64,000 nt of DNA from Lentzea jiangxiensis. Lineage in GTDB: Bacteria; Actinomycetota; Actinomycetes; Mycobacteriales; Pseudonocardiaceae. The stretch covers positions 1 through 64,000 of the forward strand of contig NZ_FNIX01000006.1 in NCBI RefSeq assembly GCF_900104175.1, given 5' to 3'. Shown here in pieces: positions 25,182-33,724 of the stretch. The position numbers were made by a program, and so were the translations under genes. Each line of letters begins with the position of its first letter. Position 1 is the stretch's first letter. The notes beneath the pieces are model-generated. The model was not told the origin of the DNA, searched no databases, and saw nothing but the letters and a program-made list of their open reading frames with translations.

Positions 25182-26254
25182 GCCGCACGGGAAACCAGCT
25201 CGCACGGCTGGAGAGCGAAGAGATCGCGCGTGGCGTCCGCTTGCTGCTCGCGCGTCCACTGGTCACGGCCAGGCAGGACCACGACGGCTTCGACCTCATC
25301 AGAAGGCGCCGCGAACCGATCGTGAAGTGGTTCGACTACTACTGCGGCTGGCGCGTGCACGTCGAGCCACGCGCCGGATACGCGCGTCTGTTCAAGACGA
25401 CGCAACGGCCTGATAGCACGCGTCCGGTGTTCGACCGGCGGCGCTACATCGTGCTGTGTCTCGTGTGCGCGGAACTGTTGACCACGCCCACGATCACGCT
25501 CGACGCGCTGACGGCACGCACGCAACAGGCCGCCGCCGCTGAGGGACTTCCGCCGTTCGAGCCTGCCCGGCGTGCCGACCGCAACGCGTTCGCCGACGTG
25601 CTGAACTTCCTCGAAGAGCACGGCGCGGTCGAGGTCGGCGAGCAGGTCCGCGCGGACCCGGCGCTCATCACGCGTCTGCTGTCCGCTCCCGTTCCCGCCT
25701 CCACAGTGGACACGGTCGAGGACCTCACCCGCGAGACCAGGTACGACAACGCGCATCGCAGCGTGTGGCAACGGCACTCCGTGATGCGCAGGCTGATCGA
25801 CGACCCCGTGGTCTACAAGGAAGACCTGAGCGAGAGCCAGATCGCGTTCCTCACGTCGCCGTCCGGGCGCAAGGTCGTCAGGACCGGCATCGGGCTCGCA
25901 GGCTGCACGCTCGAAGAACGCGCCGAGGGTTTTCTCGTGGTCGATGCCGACGCCATCGCCACGGACACGAGGTTCCCGGACGACGACAGCCACGCGAAGG
26001 TCGCCGCGTTGCTGTTGCTCGACCGGTTGGCACAGGGACCCGCGTCGTTCGAGGACCTGGTCGAGGAGACGCGCGAGCTGCTCACGAAGTTCCGCAACTG
26101 GGCCAAGGCCTACCAGTCGGACGGTGGCGCGGGCAGACTCGCGGCGGACGGGATCGAACTGCTGGAAGCGTTCGGTCTCGCGCGCACGGAGAACGGCGTC
26201 GTTCGCAGGCTGCCCGCGGCAGCCCGGTACGCGGTCGAGGAGCTGCATGACTGA
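25178..26254 (+). CDS. jetB: TIGR02678 family protein (Wadjet JetB-like, KITE role)
   Basis: 358-residue protein recognised as TIGR02678. It begins with ESEEIARGVRLLLARPLVT and WFDYYCGWRVHVEPRAGYARL, typical of the family. Middle winged-helix-like segments (ADVLNFLEEHGAVEVGEQV; ELLEAFGLARTENGVVRRLP) fit the KITE-type partner of the kleisin. It overlaps jetA by 4 bases and jetC by 8 bases, so the three are made in fixed proportion. No catalytic motif is visible. Confidence 0.86.
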   Translation: MSRTGNQLARLESEEIARGVRLLLARPLVTARQDHDGFDLIRRRREPIVKWFDYYCGWRVHVEPRAGYARLFKTTQRPDSTRPVFDRRRYIVLCLVCAELLTTPTITLDALTARTQQAAAAEGLPPFEPARRADRNAFADVLNFLEEHGAVEVGEQVRADPALITRLLSAPVPASTVDTVEDLTRETRYDNAHRSVWQRHSVMRRLIDDPVVYKEDLSESQIAFLTSPSGRKVVRTGIGLAGCTLEERAEGFLVVDADAIATDTRFPDDDSHAKVAALLLLDRLAQGPASFEDLVEETRELLTKFRNWAKAYQSDGGAGRLAADGIELLEAFGLARTENGVVRRLPAAARYAVEELHD

Positions 26255-29200
26255 CCGGTGGCAACCCAGCCGCGCCGGGATCATCAACGTCTGGCGCTAC
26301 TACGACGAGATCTTCTCGTTCTACCAGGGCAGACTGCTGCTCAGGGGTCCCAACGGCACGGGCAAGTCGAAGGCGCTCGAGCTGCTGCTGCCGTACCTGT
26401 TCGACGCGAACCTGCGCCCGCACCGGCTGTCGACGTTCGGCAGCGCGGACCGCACCATGCACTGGAACCTCATGGGCGAGGGCAACCAGGGCAGCACCCG
26501 CGTGGGGTACGTGTGGCTGGAGTTCCAGCACGGCGAGCAGTGGTTCACGTGCGGTGCGCGCCTTCAGGCCACCACGAACACGTCGAACGTCAACGCCACG
26601 TACTTCACGACGTCGCTCAGGGTCGGTGACCTGGCTCTGGTGAATGAGGCCGGACGGCCGTTGACCAAGACCGACCTCGTCGAGGCGATCGGTGAACACG
26701 GCGTTGTGCACGCCTCACCGGCCGATTACCGGCACACGGTGCGCACGACGTTGTTCCCCGGTGTGAGTGAGCAGCGGTACGACTCGCTGATCACGGCGTT
26801 GCTGCAGCTGCGCACGCCGAAGCTGTCCGAGCGGCTCGACCCCGGCGTGCTGTCGTCGTTGCTGTCCAAGGCACTTCCGCCGCTGGACCAGTCCGACCTC
26901 ACCGAGATCGCCGAGGGGTTCGAACGCCTCGACCGCCGGCGCGAGGACCTCCGCCGTCTCGACGAGGAGATCACCACCGCCGAACGGCTCGCGGAGGTCC
27001 AGCGCACCTACGCCCAGCGCGTTCTCGGGGCGGCGACCTGGGCGCTCGAGACGTCGTCCGAGCAGCTCGAGGACGCCACGCGGGCCGCGCGGATGAGCGA
27101 ACGGCGCTACCAGCGCCAGGTGACGCTGACCGACGAGGCGTTCGACCAGCTCGCGGCCCTGGGACGCGAGGCGAGCGCGGTCGGCGCGCAGATCGCCGGC
27201 ATCTCCGACCTGCCCGCCTACCAGGAGGGCAAGCAGCTCGACCTGTTGCGGCAGCAACTGTCCGCCGCGACCCAGCGCGCCACCGAGGCCGCCTCGCACG
27301 CCGCGAAGCTCCGTGCGCGCGCCGTCGCCGAGGAGGAGCAGGCCGGTCAGGCCAAGTCCGACGCGGCCGCGCGAGCCGATGACGTGCGCCGATCGGCTGT
27401 GCAGGCGCGGGAGGCCGCGGAGCTGGCGGGCATGCCGTCGGTGTTCGAGGAGATCGAGTCGGGCAGCGACGCACGGGCGGGACGTCAGCTGCTCACCGCC
27501 GCCGTCGACTCCCGTTCCGCCGAGATCGGCTCCATCATGCGTGCCGTTGCCGCGCACGGGAGAGCCGTCGAGGCACGGGACGCCGCGCGTCAACGGCTGG
27601 AAGAGACCCGTGACGAGCTGGACCTCGCCACCGAGGCGGAGGTCGCGGCGCAGCAGGCGTTCGAGCAGGCGCTGGCGAAGTTCCGCGCGGACTTCGAGAC
27701 GTGGGCACACGGCTGCTCCGAGCTGAACGTGTCCGACCACGGCGAGATCGTCGAGGCCGCCGCGCTCGCCCGCGAGGAGTTCAGCCGCATCGAGGCACGT
27801 CTGCACGAGACGCGCACGGCGTTGAACGGCCAGCTCTCGCAGTACACCTCCATCCGCGAGAAGCTCGCCAACCAGATCGACGTGCCACCGCCCGCTCCGT
27901 ACACGCGCGACGTCAAGTACCGCGCGTCTGCCGCAGGAGCTCCCCTGTGGCGACTGGTCGACTTCCGTCCCGGCACGCCACCGCACGTGTGCGCCGCGGT
28001 CGAGGCGGCGCTGGAGGCCTCGGGTCTGCTGGACGCGTGGCTCACCCCGGACAGCTCGTTCGGCGTCTCCGACCTGGACCGCTTCGCCGAACCGCTGCTC
28101 TCCGGCCCCGCGCCCGGCACCACGCTGCTGGAGGTGCTCGTCACCGACGACGAGCGCTGCCGGCACTTCCTCGACAGCATCGCGTTCGGCGACACGGCTT
28201 CCGGTCACACCACCGCCATCGGCGCGGACGGCACATGGCGCCTCGCGAACGCGCACGGCCGTTGGAGCAAAGACTTCCCCACCTACATCGGCGCGGACTC
28301 CCGCAAACGCGCCCGTGCGGGCCGCATCGCCGAGCTCACGGGCCTGATCGAGCAGCTGGCCACGGACGTGTCCGGGGTGGACGCCGCGCTGAACCAGATC
28401 GCCGTGCGCCGCGCGACTCTGGCGGGCGAGCTGTCGCGGCAGCCGTCGACCGACCCGGTCGAGATCGCCGAGGAGCAGCGGACCAAGGCGCAGCTGCGGT
28501 GCGCGGCCCGCAAGGACGCCGTCGCCGCGGCCGCCCAGCGCGTGTCCGACGCCGAGGCCGCCCTGGCCCGCCTCGGCTCCCCCGCCGCCCTGCCGGACGT
28601 GGAGGCGCTGGCGAAGTTCGGCACCGCCTGCCACCGCTGGCTCGACGACCGCCAGGCGGCGTTCGCGGCGGAGACGTCGTCGGTCGAGGCCGGCAGCCGT
28701 GCGTCGCTGAGCAGCACCCTGGCCGACGAGGCCGAGGAGACGGCGGCCGCCCGTCAGCAGGAAGCCGCCGACCTGACCATCAAGCTGGAGACCGTCGAAC
28801 GGTCCACGGGCTCCGAGTTCCACGCCCTCGACCAGCAGCTCATCTCGTTGCGAGCCAAGGCACTGGAACTGGCCGAACAACGCGAGCTGCTGCAAGACAA
28901 GCAAACCGGCCTGGCGCGCACCCTCGGCACGTTGGAGGAAAAGCGCAAGATAGACACCGCACGCGCCGCAGAAGCCACCATCGCCCACGAGGCGGCCGAA
29001 GCCCGCCACCGCCACCTGACGGGCGGCCACCTGCCCGCCGACGCCGGCGAGGTGCCCGAAGGCGGTGTCGACCCACGCCTGATCCGCGACGCCGAATCGC
29101 GCCTCAGCATGGCCGTGCACGAGGCACAACAACAACTCGCAGGCCGCATCACCCTGTCCCTGGACGCCGACGACGACGTCACCATCCTCACCGCGGCCCT

Positions 29201-30020
29201 CGACGGCACGCGCATGGGCGCGCACGCCCTGCTTCACAGGCTTCAGGCCGAACGCGACCGCATGCGCACACACATCACCGACGGCGAACGCGACCTCTTC
29301 GACCAGACCCTCACCGGCGACACGAGAAGGCACATCGCCCAACGCATCCAGGACGCCGCAGACCTGGTCCGCACCATGAACCAACGCCTGGAGCGCGTCC
29401 AGACCGCCTCCGGCATCCGCGTGCAGCTCGACTGGCAGGTGGACGCCCAGCTACCGCCGGGCACAAGAGAGGCCCGCGACCTCCTGCTCCGCTCAGACCT
29501 CAACGCCGACGAGCACGAGCAACTGCACCAGTTCTTCCGCGAACGCGTAGAAGAAGCACGCGCCAACGACACCGCGACGGGCTGGGAACAACAACTAGCC
29601 CAGGTGCTCGACTACACGACGTGGCACCAGTTCGTCGTGAAGGTGGACCGCGGCGAAGGCTGGGTCCCGGTCACCAAGCGAGTGCACGGCGCCCTCTCCG
29701 GCGGCGAAAAGGCGATCGTCCTGCACCTCCCGCTCTTCGCGGCGGCCGCGGCCCACTACCACTCGGCCCCGCACGCACCACGCCTGATCCTGCTGGACGA
29801 GGTCTTCGTGGGCGTCGACGCCACCAACCGCGGCCAGTTGCTGGAGCTGCTGGTCAACTTCGACCTGGACCTGGTCCTCACCTCGGACCACGAGTGGTGC
29901 GACTACCGGGAGCTGACCGGCATCGCCATCCACCAGCTCACGACCGGCACCGACGGCGATGACGCCGTGACGACCGTGCGCTTCACGTGGGACGGGCACA
30001 GCCTCACGGCCGACGACTAG
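26247..30020 (+). CDS. jetC: TIGR02680 family SMC-like ATPase (Wadjet JetC-like)
   Basis: 1257-residue MukB/Rad50-like ATPase that in Wadjet extrudes plasmid DNA loops. Walker A GPNGTGKSK is near residue 34; coiled coil begins near 215. A non-coil hinge-like part (YTRDVKYRASAAGAPLWRLV, about 550-690) separates it from a second coiled coil that ends near 1090. The C-terminal head has the signature GALSGGEKAIVLHLPLFAAA (about 1150) and Walker B LILLDEVFVGVD (about 1182). All ATPase motifs look intact. The start overlaps jetB by 8 bases. Its TAG stop overlaps the stop of the convergent DUF6998-like gene; no jetD (TIGR02679) follows. Confidence 0.9.
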   Translation: MTDRWQPSRAGIINVWRYYDEIFSFYQGRLLLRGPNGTGKSKALELLLPYLFDANLRPHRLSTFGSADRTMHWNLMGEGNQGSTRVGYVWLEFQHGEQWFTCGARLQATTNTSNVNATYFTTSLRVGDLALVNEAGRPLTKTDLVEAIGEHGVVHASPADYRHTVRTTLFPGVSEQRYDSLITALLQLRTPKLSERLDPGVLSSLLSKALPPLDQSDLTEIAEGFERLDRRREDLRRLDEEITTAERLAEVQRTYAQRVLGAATWALETSSEQLEDATRAARMSERRYQRQVTLTDEAFDQLAALGREASAVGAQIAGISDLPAYQEGKQLDLLRQQLSAATQRATEAASHAAKLRARAVAEEEQAGQAKSDAAARADDVRRSAVQAREAAELAGMPSVFEEIESGSDARAGRQLLTAAVDSRSAEIGSIMRAVAAHGRAVEARDAARQRLEETRDELDLATEAEVAAQQAFEQALAKFRADFETWAHGCSELNVSDHGEIVEAAALAREEFSRIEARLHETRTALNGQLSQYTSIREKLANQIDVPPPAPYTRDVKYRASAAGAPLWRLVDFRPGTPPHVCAAVEAALEASGLLDAWLTPDSSFGVSDLDRFAEPLLSGPAPGTTLLEVLVTDDERCRHFLDSIAFGDTASGHTTAIGADGTWRLANAHGRWSKDFPTYIGADSRKRARAGRIAELTGLIEQLATDVSGVDAALNQIAVRRATLAGELSRQPSTDPVEIAEEQRTKAQLRCAARKDAVAAAAQRVSDAEAALARLGSPAALPDVEALAKFGTACHRWLDDRQAAFAAETSSVEAGSRASLSSTLADEAEETAAARQQEAADLTIKLETVERSTGSEFHALDQQLISLRAKALELAEQRELLQDKQTGLARTLGTLEEKRKIDTARAAEATIAHEAAEARHRHLTGGHLPADAGEVPEGGVDPRLIRDAESRLSMAVHEAQQQLAGRITLSLDADDDVTILTAALDGTRMGAHALLHRLQAERDRMRTHITDGERDLFDQTLTGDTRRHIAQRIQDAADLVRTMNQRLERVQTASGIRVQLDWQVDAQLPPGTREARDLLLRSDLNADEHEQLHQFFRERVEEARANDTATGWEQQLAQVLDYTTWHQFVVKVDRGEGWVPVTKRVHGALSGGEKAIVLHLPLFAAAAAHYHSAPHAPRLILLDEVFVGVDATNRGQLLELLVNFDLDLVLTSDHEWCDYRELTGIAIHQLTTGTDGDDAVTTVRFTWDGHSLTADD

Positions 30021-30526
30021 CTGCCGAGCAGGGCGAGTTGTGCGCGCTGCTCATCGGTGACGGGGAACGACGGGTTGTGCCGCGGGTAGATCTCCGCGGC
30101 CTCCCACAGCTCGGCCCGCACACTGGCCGCGACACCGATCTTGCGGCCGCGTGCCCGCAGGTCAGCGGCAACGGCCGCCGCGTCGAACAGGTACACGGAG
30201 TCGACGACCATCGGCCGCGTCGTGCCACGGGAACTGGCCGCAGCCGCCTTGGGTCCGGCGAGCACCAGGTACAGGTCCGGCCCGTCTTCCCTCACGTCCA
30301 GGAGGCCTTCCCGCTTGAGGTACCACTTCACGTCCACCGACCGGCCGTCGTCCAGCCTGCCGTTCACCCCCTTGGGGCCCTTCTCCAGCACGATGCCGAA
30401 GACCTGGGCGGCGATCCACTCGCCGAGGTGCCCGGTCAAGGCCGGCCGTCCGATGTGCGCCGCCAGCTCGGCGTCGATGCGGTTGCGCTCCTTGATGAGC
30501 GCGGCCACCCGATCCATCTCCGTCAC
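30017..30526 (-). CDS. DUF6998-like, probable PD-(D/E)XK-fold protein
   Basis: 169-residue soluble protein. An N-terminal helix is followed by GHLGEWIAAQVFGIV and, after a Gly-rich turn, RSVDVKWYLKREGLLDV. That is a Glu ... Asp-x-Lys arrangement as in restriction-endonuclease-like folds. DLYLVLAGPK and SVYLFDAAAVAADLRARG look like the later strands and helix. DUF6998 is my best family guess; nuclease activity is inferred. It converges on jetC with overlapping stop codons (30017-30020), an intimate arrangement at the place where jetD is normally found. Confidence 0.65.
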   Translation of the reverse strand: MTEMDRVAALIKERNRIDAELAAHIGRPALTGHLGEWIAAQVFGIVLEKGPKGVNGRLDDGRSVDVKWYLKREGLLDVREDGPDLYLVLAGPKAAAASSRGTTRPMVVDSVYLFDAAAVAADLRARGRKIGVAASVRAELWEAAEIYPRHNPSFPVTDEQRAQLALLGS

Positions 30527-30595
30527 GTCAACACCCCGTCGACCAGCACCGCGTTGCCCTCTTGCCGGGACTGTCGTTCTGGCCGGTGCTTCGCG

Positions 30596-31075
30596 TTAGC
30601 CCCTGCCCGCGAGGTCGTCCGCGAAAAGCGGCACCAGTTCTCCGCGCGTCGCTATCCCGAGCTTCGCGTAAGCGTGGGACAGGTGGTTGTCGACGGTCCG
30701 CACCAAGATCACCAGCGACTCGGCGATCCGCCGGTTCGTCAGCCCCCGCGCCGCCAGCACCGCAACCTCCCGCTCCCGCTGCGTGAGCGGCACCAGGGAC
30801 GTCCGCGCCAACGCAGGCGTCCGCGCCCCCTCGCACGCCCCGATCAGCTGCCCGAACAACACTCGATCACCCGACTCGGCAGCGGCCTCTGCGGCGTGCA
30901 GCAGGAACCCGGCTTCCTCGAACCGCGAAGCCACCTCGGCCAGCCCAGCAGGATCGTGGCGCACCAACGCCTCCGCGTGCGCCGCGAACACCAGCACCAG
31001 CAGACCGGTGGTGGTGGAAGCGAGCTCTCGCAACCGTTCGACGGCTTCAGCCGCACGACCCAACCGAGGAGGACA
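30596..31075 (-). pseudogene. Truncated LuxR-family regulator (C-terminal remnant)
   Basis: The minus-strand frame encodes a C-terminal TPR-like helical part (RAAEAVERLRELAS, FAAHAEALVRHDPAGLAEVASRFEEAG in pieces) and an intact LuxR helix-turn-helix: LTQREREVAVLAARGLTNRR then TVDNHLSHAYAKLGI. The large AAA/NTPase N-terminal part expected for this class (about 900 residues) is missing. Homology stops near 31065, where a P450 fragment begins on the other strand. An open frame continues to an ATG at 31135, but those codons are the antisense of the P450 piece. Probably non-functional. Confidence 0.7.
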
Positions 31076-31515
31076 GGGACGAGCTCCGCCGACTCTCCGG
31101 CGAGCTGCTCGCACCGCAGACGATGGCCGACGCATTTGTCCGTTTCGCCGGATACGTGCGGCAGCTCTTGGACATGAAGGAGCCTGGCGACGACGTCATC
31201 ACGGAGCTCCGGGACGAACCGAACCTCGTCCCGAACCTCGTGCTGCTGATCACGGCGGGACACGAGACCACCGTGCAGCTCATCGGCAACGGCCTGCTGG
31301 CGCTGCTGCGCGATCCCGCGATGAAGCGGAGGGTGATCGACGATCCGATCGCGCTGCCGGAGGTCGTCGAGGAGCTCCTGCGCTACGACGGCCCGTTCGC
31401 CACGGGCATCGTTCGCGTCGCCACCGGTGACGTAGTCGTCGGAGGGGTCACGATTCCGAAGTCCTCGCAGGTGACCGTCTCACATGGAGCGGCGAACCGG
31501 GATCCGTCCCGGAAC
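31057..31515 (+). pseudogene. Internal cytochrome P450 fragment
   Basis: The plus-strand frame from about 31057 reads EEDRDELRRLSGELLAP, then the I-helix LLITAGHETTVQLIG and the K-helix ExxR (EVVEELLRYDGPF), up to GAANRDPSRN near 31515. The N-terminal half and the haem-binding Cys loop are both absent; after 31515 the frame continues without P450 similarity. It begins at the point where the LuxR remnant on the opposite strand ends, so a recombination or deletion joined two broken genes here. Confidence 0.75.
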
Positions 31516-31551
31516 TCGCGCTCGCCGCTGAGCACGAGTGGCGGGAGTCTT

Positions 31552-31836
31552 TCATCCGAGGCTTGGCGTCATTTCGCGTGCGACCGAAGCCCTGACGGCA
31601 GCACGGGCCGCCGACAGGTCGTCGACGGCGTAAATTTCCGGACAGGAGGCGATCACGAGGTCCTTGTCCGACGCGACGGTCAGCAAAGAAACCTTCTCGG
31701 TCAACGACTTCGCTTGTCGAACCACCCCCTTGGCATCGACGCGGATCAACGTGACCCACGTCTCTGACCAGGGAAAGTCCGCGACGGCGCTGGATTTGCG
31801 CAGGCCTTCCACATCGAACTCGGCAAATCTGGGCAT
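31552..31836 (-). CDS. Small hypothetical protein, 94 residues
   Basis: No family recognised. It is a soluble alpha/beta protein starting MPRFAEFDVEGLRKSSAV, with strands such as TWVTLIRVDAKG and DLVIASCPEIYAV. The DNA here is visibly richer in A and T than the flanking genes, as in the next gene upstream region, which suggests acquisition with the defence island. No strong ribosome site; the start is the first ATG. It lies between the P450 remnant and the 312-residue unknown gene on the same strand. An antitoxin- or immunity-sized product, but nothing shows this. Confidence 0.5.
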   Translation of the reverse strand: MPRFAEFDVEGLRKSSAVADFPWSETWVTLIRVDAKGVVRQAKSLTEKVSLLTVASDKDLVIASCPEIYAVDDLSAARAAVRASVAREMTPSLG

Positions 31837-31884
31837 GACACCAAGATAACGAGTCGAGGTAGCGGAAAGGCAAAGATCACCCTT

Positions 31885-32823
31885 TCACCGCAATGCAGCC
31901 AGCAGATGGGACACGTTGACACCCACGGCGTCCGCCAACCGGCGCACGACTTCCGGAGCGGGTGCCAACGGGTGTGTCTCGCGCGTGAACGGCAGGCCTT
32001 CACCGCCGGAGAACTTCGACTGCGGCGTGACAGGGGCCAGGATCGGGTAGACGCGCCAGCGCGGCACCTTCGAGTCCGCCATCGCGAGCGTGTTCTCCTG
32101 CCAGAGCATCACGGCGGACTGCTTGGCGTTGCGCGCGAGGACGCAACCGTGGCCCGTGAGCGTGATCGCGCGCGCAGCAGCCCGCACGGCGTTGCGGAAC
32201 TCGCCCTCGACGACCCACACGCCGTTCATGAACTCCGCGGTGAAGCCTTCGGTCTCCAGCGCGGCGATCGTTTCGGCGTGCTGGTCGTCCGCCACGGCGG
32301 TGGCCAGTTCGACGACCTCCTGGACCTCCGAGGCGGTCACCACGCGCGCACCGGCCTCCGTGGAGGCGTGCAGGAGCCGTTCGACGTGGCGGTCCTCCGC
32401 GTAGGCCGCCCACTCCTGCGCCTTCTCCCACGCCGACTGTGCGATGACGTCGGCCTCGGAACCGCCACGCAGCCGTGCGTCCTGCAGCAGCTGTGCGAGC
32501 GCTACGGCGATGACAGAGCTCAACAGGGCGTCATCGCGCGGCTCGTCGTCTTCGGGCACGAGAGAGGCGACCAGGTCGCGCAGCTCGCCGCGCCAGCTCT
32601 CGTCGCCCGCCCACATACCGATGGCGAGCAGGTTCAGGTAGCGGTCCGTGAGGGCCATCCGCACGAGCAGCGGCTGGCCCGCCGCTTCCCGCGCGTCGCG
32701 GCGCGCGGTCGCCTTCACCTGCTGTCGTTCCGCGGGATCCACCACGCTCACGCGGATCTTGTCGAGTTCGTCGAGGAAGTCGTCCCACCGGTCATCCGAA
32801 AACCGGGCGAAGACGTCGTCCAC
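31885..32823 (-). CDS. Hypothetical protein, 312 residues
   Basis: No family recognised. The first two thirds are acidic and helical (DDRWDDFLDELDKIRVSV; QLLQDARLRGGSEADVIAQS). The last third has the beta pattern HGCVLARNAKQSAVMLWQEN and a final helix-turn-helix-like piece (APEVVRRLADAVGVNVSHLL). GTG 32823 is chosen because TGGAGG lies 6 bases upstream. It starts 14 bp after the stop of the FolP2-like gene and is likely co-transcribed with it. It is not TIGR02679 and shows no Toprim or nuclease motif. Confidence 0.65.
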   Translation of the reverse strand: MDDVFARFSDDRWDDFLDELDKIRVSVVDPAERQQVKATARRDAREAAGQPLLVRMALTDRYLNLLAIGMWAGDESWRGELRDLVASLVPEDDEPRDDALLSSVIAVALAQLLQDARLRGGSEADVIAQSAWEKAQEWAAYAEDRHVERLLHASTEAGARVVTASEVQEVVELATAVADDQHAETIAALETEGFTAEFMNGVWVVEGEFRNAVRAAARAITLTGHGCVLARNAKQSAVMLWQENTLAMADSKVPRWRVYPILAPVTPQSKFSGGEGLPFTRETHPLAPAPEVVRRLADAVGVNVSHLLAALR

Positions 32824-32837
32824 CTGATACCTCCAGC

Positions 32838-33662
32838 TCACAGTCGAGCGACGGACTCGAGTACTCGTCTGGTGCGCGCCACCTCGTGCGCGCGGAAGAC
32901 CGCGGCGCCCGCCAACGCCGCGATCGCAGTCGCGACGAGGGTGCCCTCGACGCGCTCGTGCAGTTCCACGCCGAGGGTTTCCCCGACGAAGTCCTTGTTG
33001 GACAACGCCATCAGCACCGGCCACCCGGTCGCCACCAACGCGTCCGTGTGCCGCACCAGCGCGAGGCTGTGCCATGTGTTCTTGCCGAAGTCGTGTGTGG
33101 GGTCGATCAGCACGCTCTTGCGGGGCACGCCGAGTGCGACAACCTTCTCCGCGCGCGTGGTCGTCTCCGCGATGACGTCCTGCACGAGGTTCGGGTAGCT
33201 CACCCTATGCGGACGTGTGCGGGGCACGGCACCCCCCGTGTGCGAACAGACGTAGCCGGCGCCGTACTCCGCGGCGACCTCGGCCAGTCCCGGGTCCGCG
33301 CCCGCCCACGTGTCGTTGAGCAGGTCGGCACCGGCCTCGCAGACGAGCCGGCCGACGTCCGCGCGCCAGGTGTCGCTGCTGATGACGAGGTCCGGGTACG
33401 CCTCACGCACGCGCGCGATGAACGGCACGACGCGACGCACTTCCTCGCTGGAGTCGACCAGGTCGCCCGGTCCCGCCTTCACGCCGCCGATGTCGACGAT
33501 GTCCGCGCCCTCGTCGACGACGCGATGCACGGCCTCCATCGCCACGTCCTCGGCGTAGGTGGCGCCCTTGTCGTAGAACGAGTCCGGGGTGCGGTTGATG
33601 ATCGCCATCACCAGCGCGTGCTCGCGGACGACGGTCCGGCCGCGGAACTGGAGCTCGATCAC
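32838..33662 (-). CDS. folP2: Dihydropteroate synthase-like protein, FolP2 type
   Basis: 274-residue TIM-barrel pterin-binding protein. It carries INRTPDSFYDKGATY, DIGGVKAGPGDLVDS, ISSDTWRADVGRLV, LLNDTWAGAD, IDPTHDFGKNTWHS and LMALSNKDFVGETLG. These match FolP2 rather than FolP1, in which the second motif is DVGGESTRPG. FolP2 proteins of mycobacteria are reported to lack true dihydropteroate synthase activity, so the role is unclear. The start is ATG 33662, facing the DUF2786 gene 62 bp away. Usual FolP2 neighbours (glucosyl-3-phosphoglycerate synthase) are absent here. Confidence 0.82.
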   Translation of the reverse strand: MIELQFRGRTVVREHALVMAIINRTPDSFYDKGATYAEDVAMEAVHRVVDEGADIVDIGGVKAGPGDLVDSSEEVRRVVPFIARVREAYPDLVISSDTWRADVGRLVCEAGADLLNDTWAGADPGLAEVAAEYGAGYVCSHTGGAVPRTRPHRVSYPNLVQDVIAETTTRAEKVVALGVPRKSVLIDPTHDFGKNTWHSLALVRHTDALVATGWPVLMALSNKDFVGETLGVELHERVEGTLVATAIAALAGAAVFRAHEVARTRRVLESVARL

Positions 33663-33724
33663 ATCCCGTGTCTACCAGGTGGTCCCCGACCTGTGCACAT
33701 GGCGGACGTCTCATACTGCCTGGC

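Noticed and set aside
26715..29384. 889-codon minus-strand open frame inside jetC
   Set aside because: Antisense shadow of the SMC-like gene, Gly/Arg/Val-rich, without motifs.
31123..31767. Intact P450 gene from ATG 31123
   Set aside because: It lacks the N-terminal half and the haem Cys loop; similarity ends near 31515 although the frame stays open.
31885..32823. Candidate JetD for the SMC-like set
   Set aside because: No Toprim, DUF2220/DUF2399-like or nuclease motif; it lies on the other strand, linked to folP2 and separated from jetC by debris.
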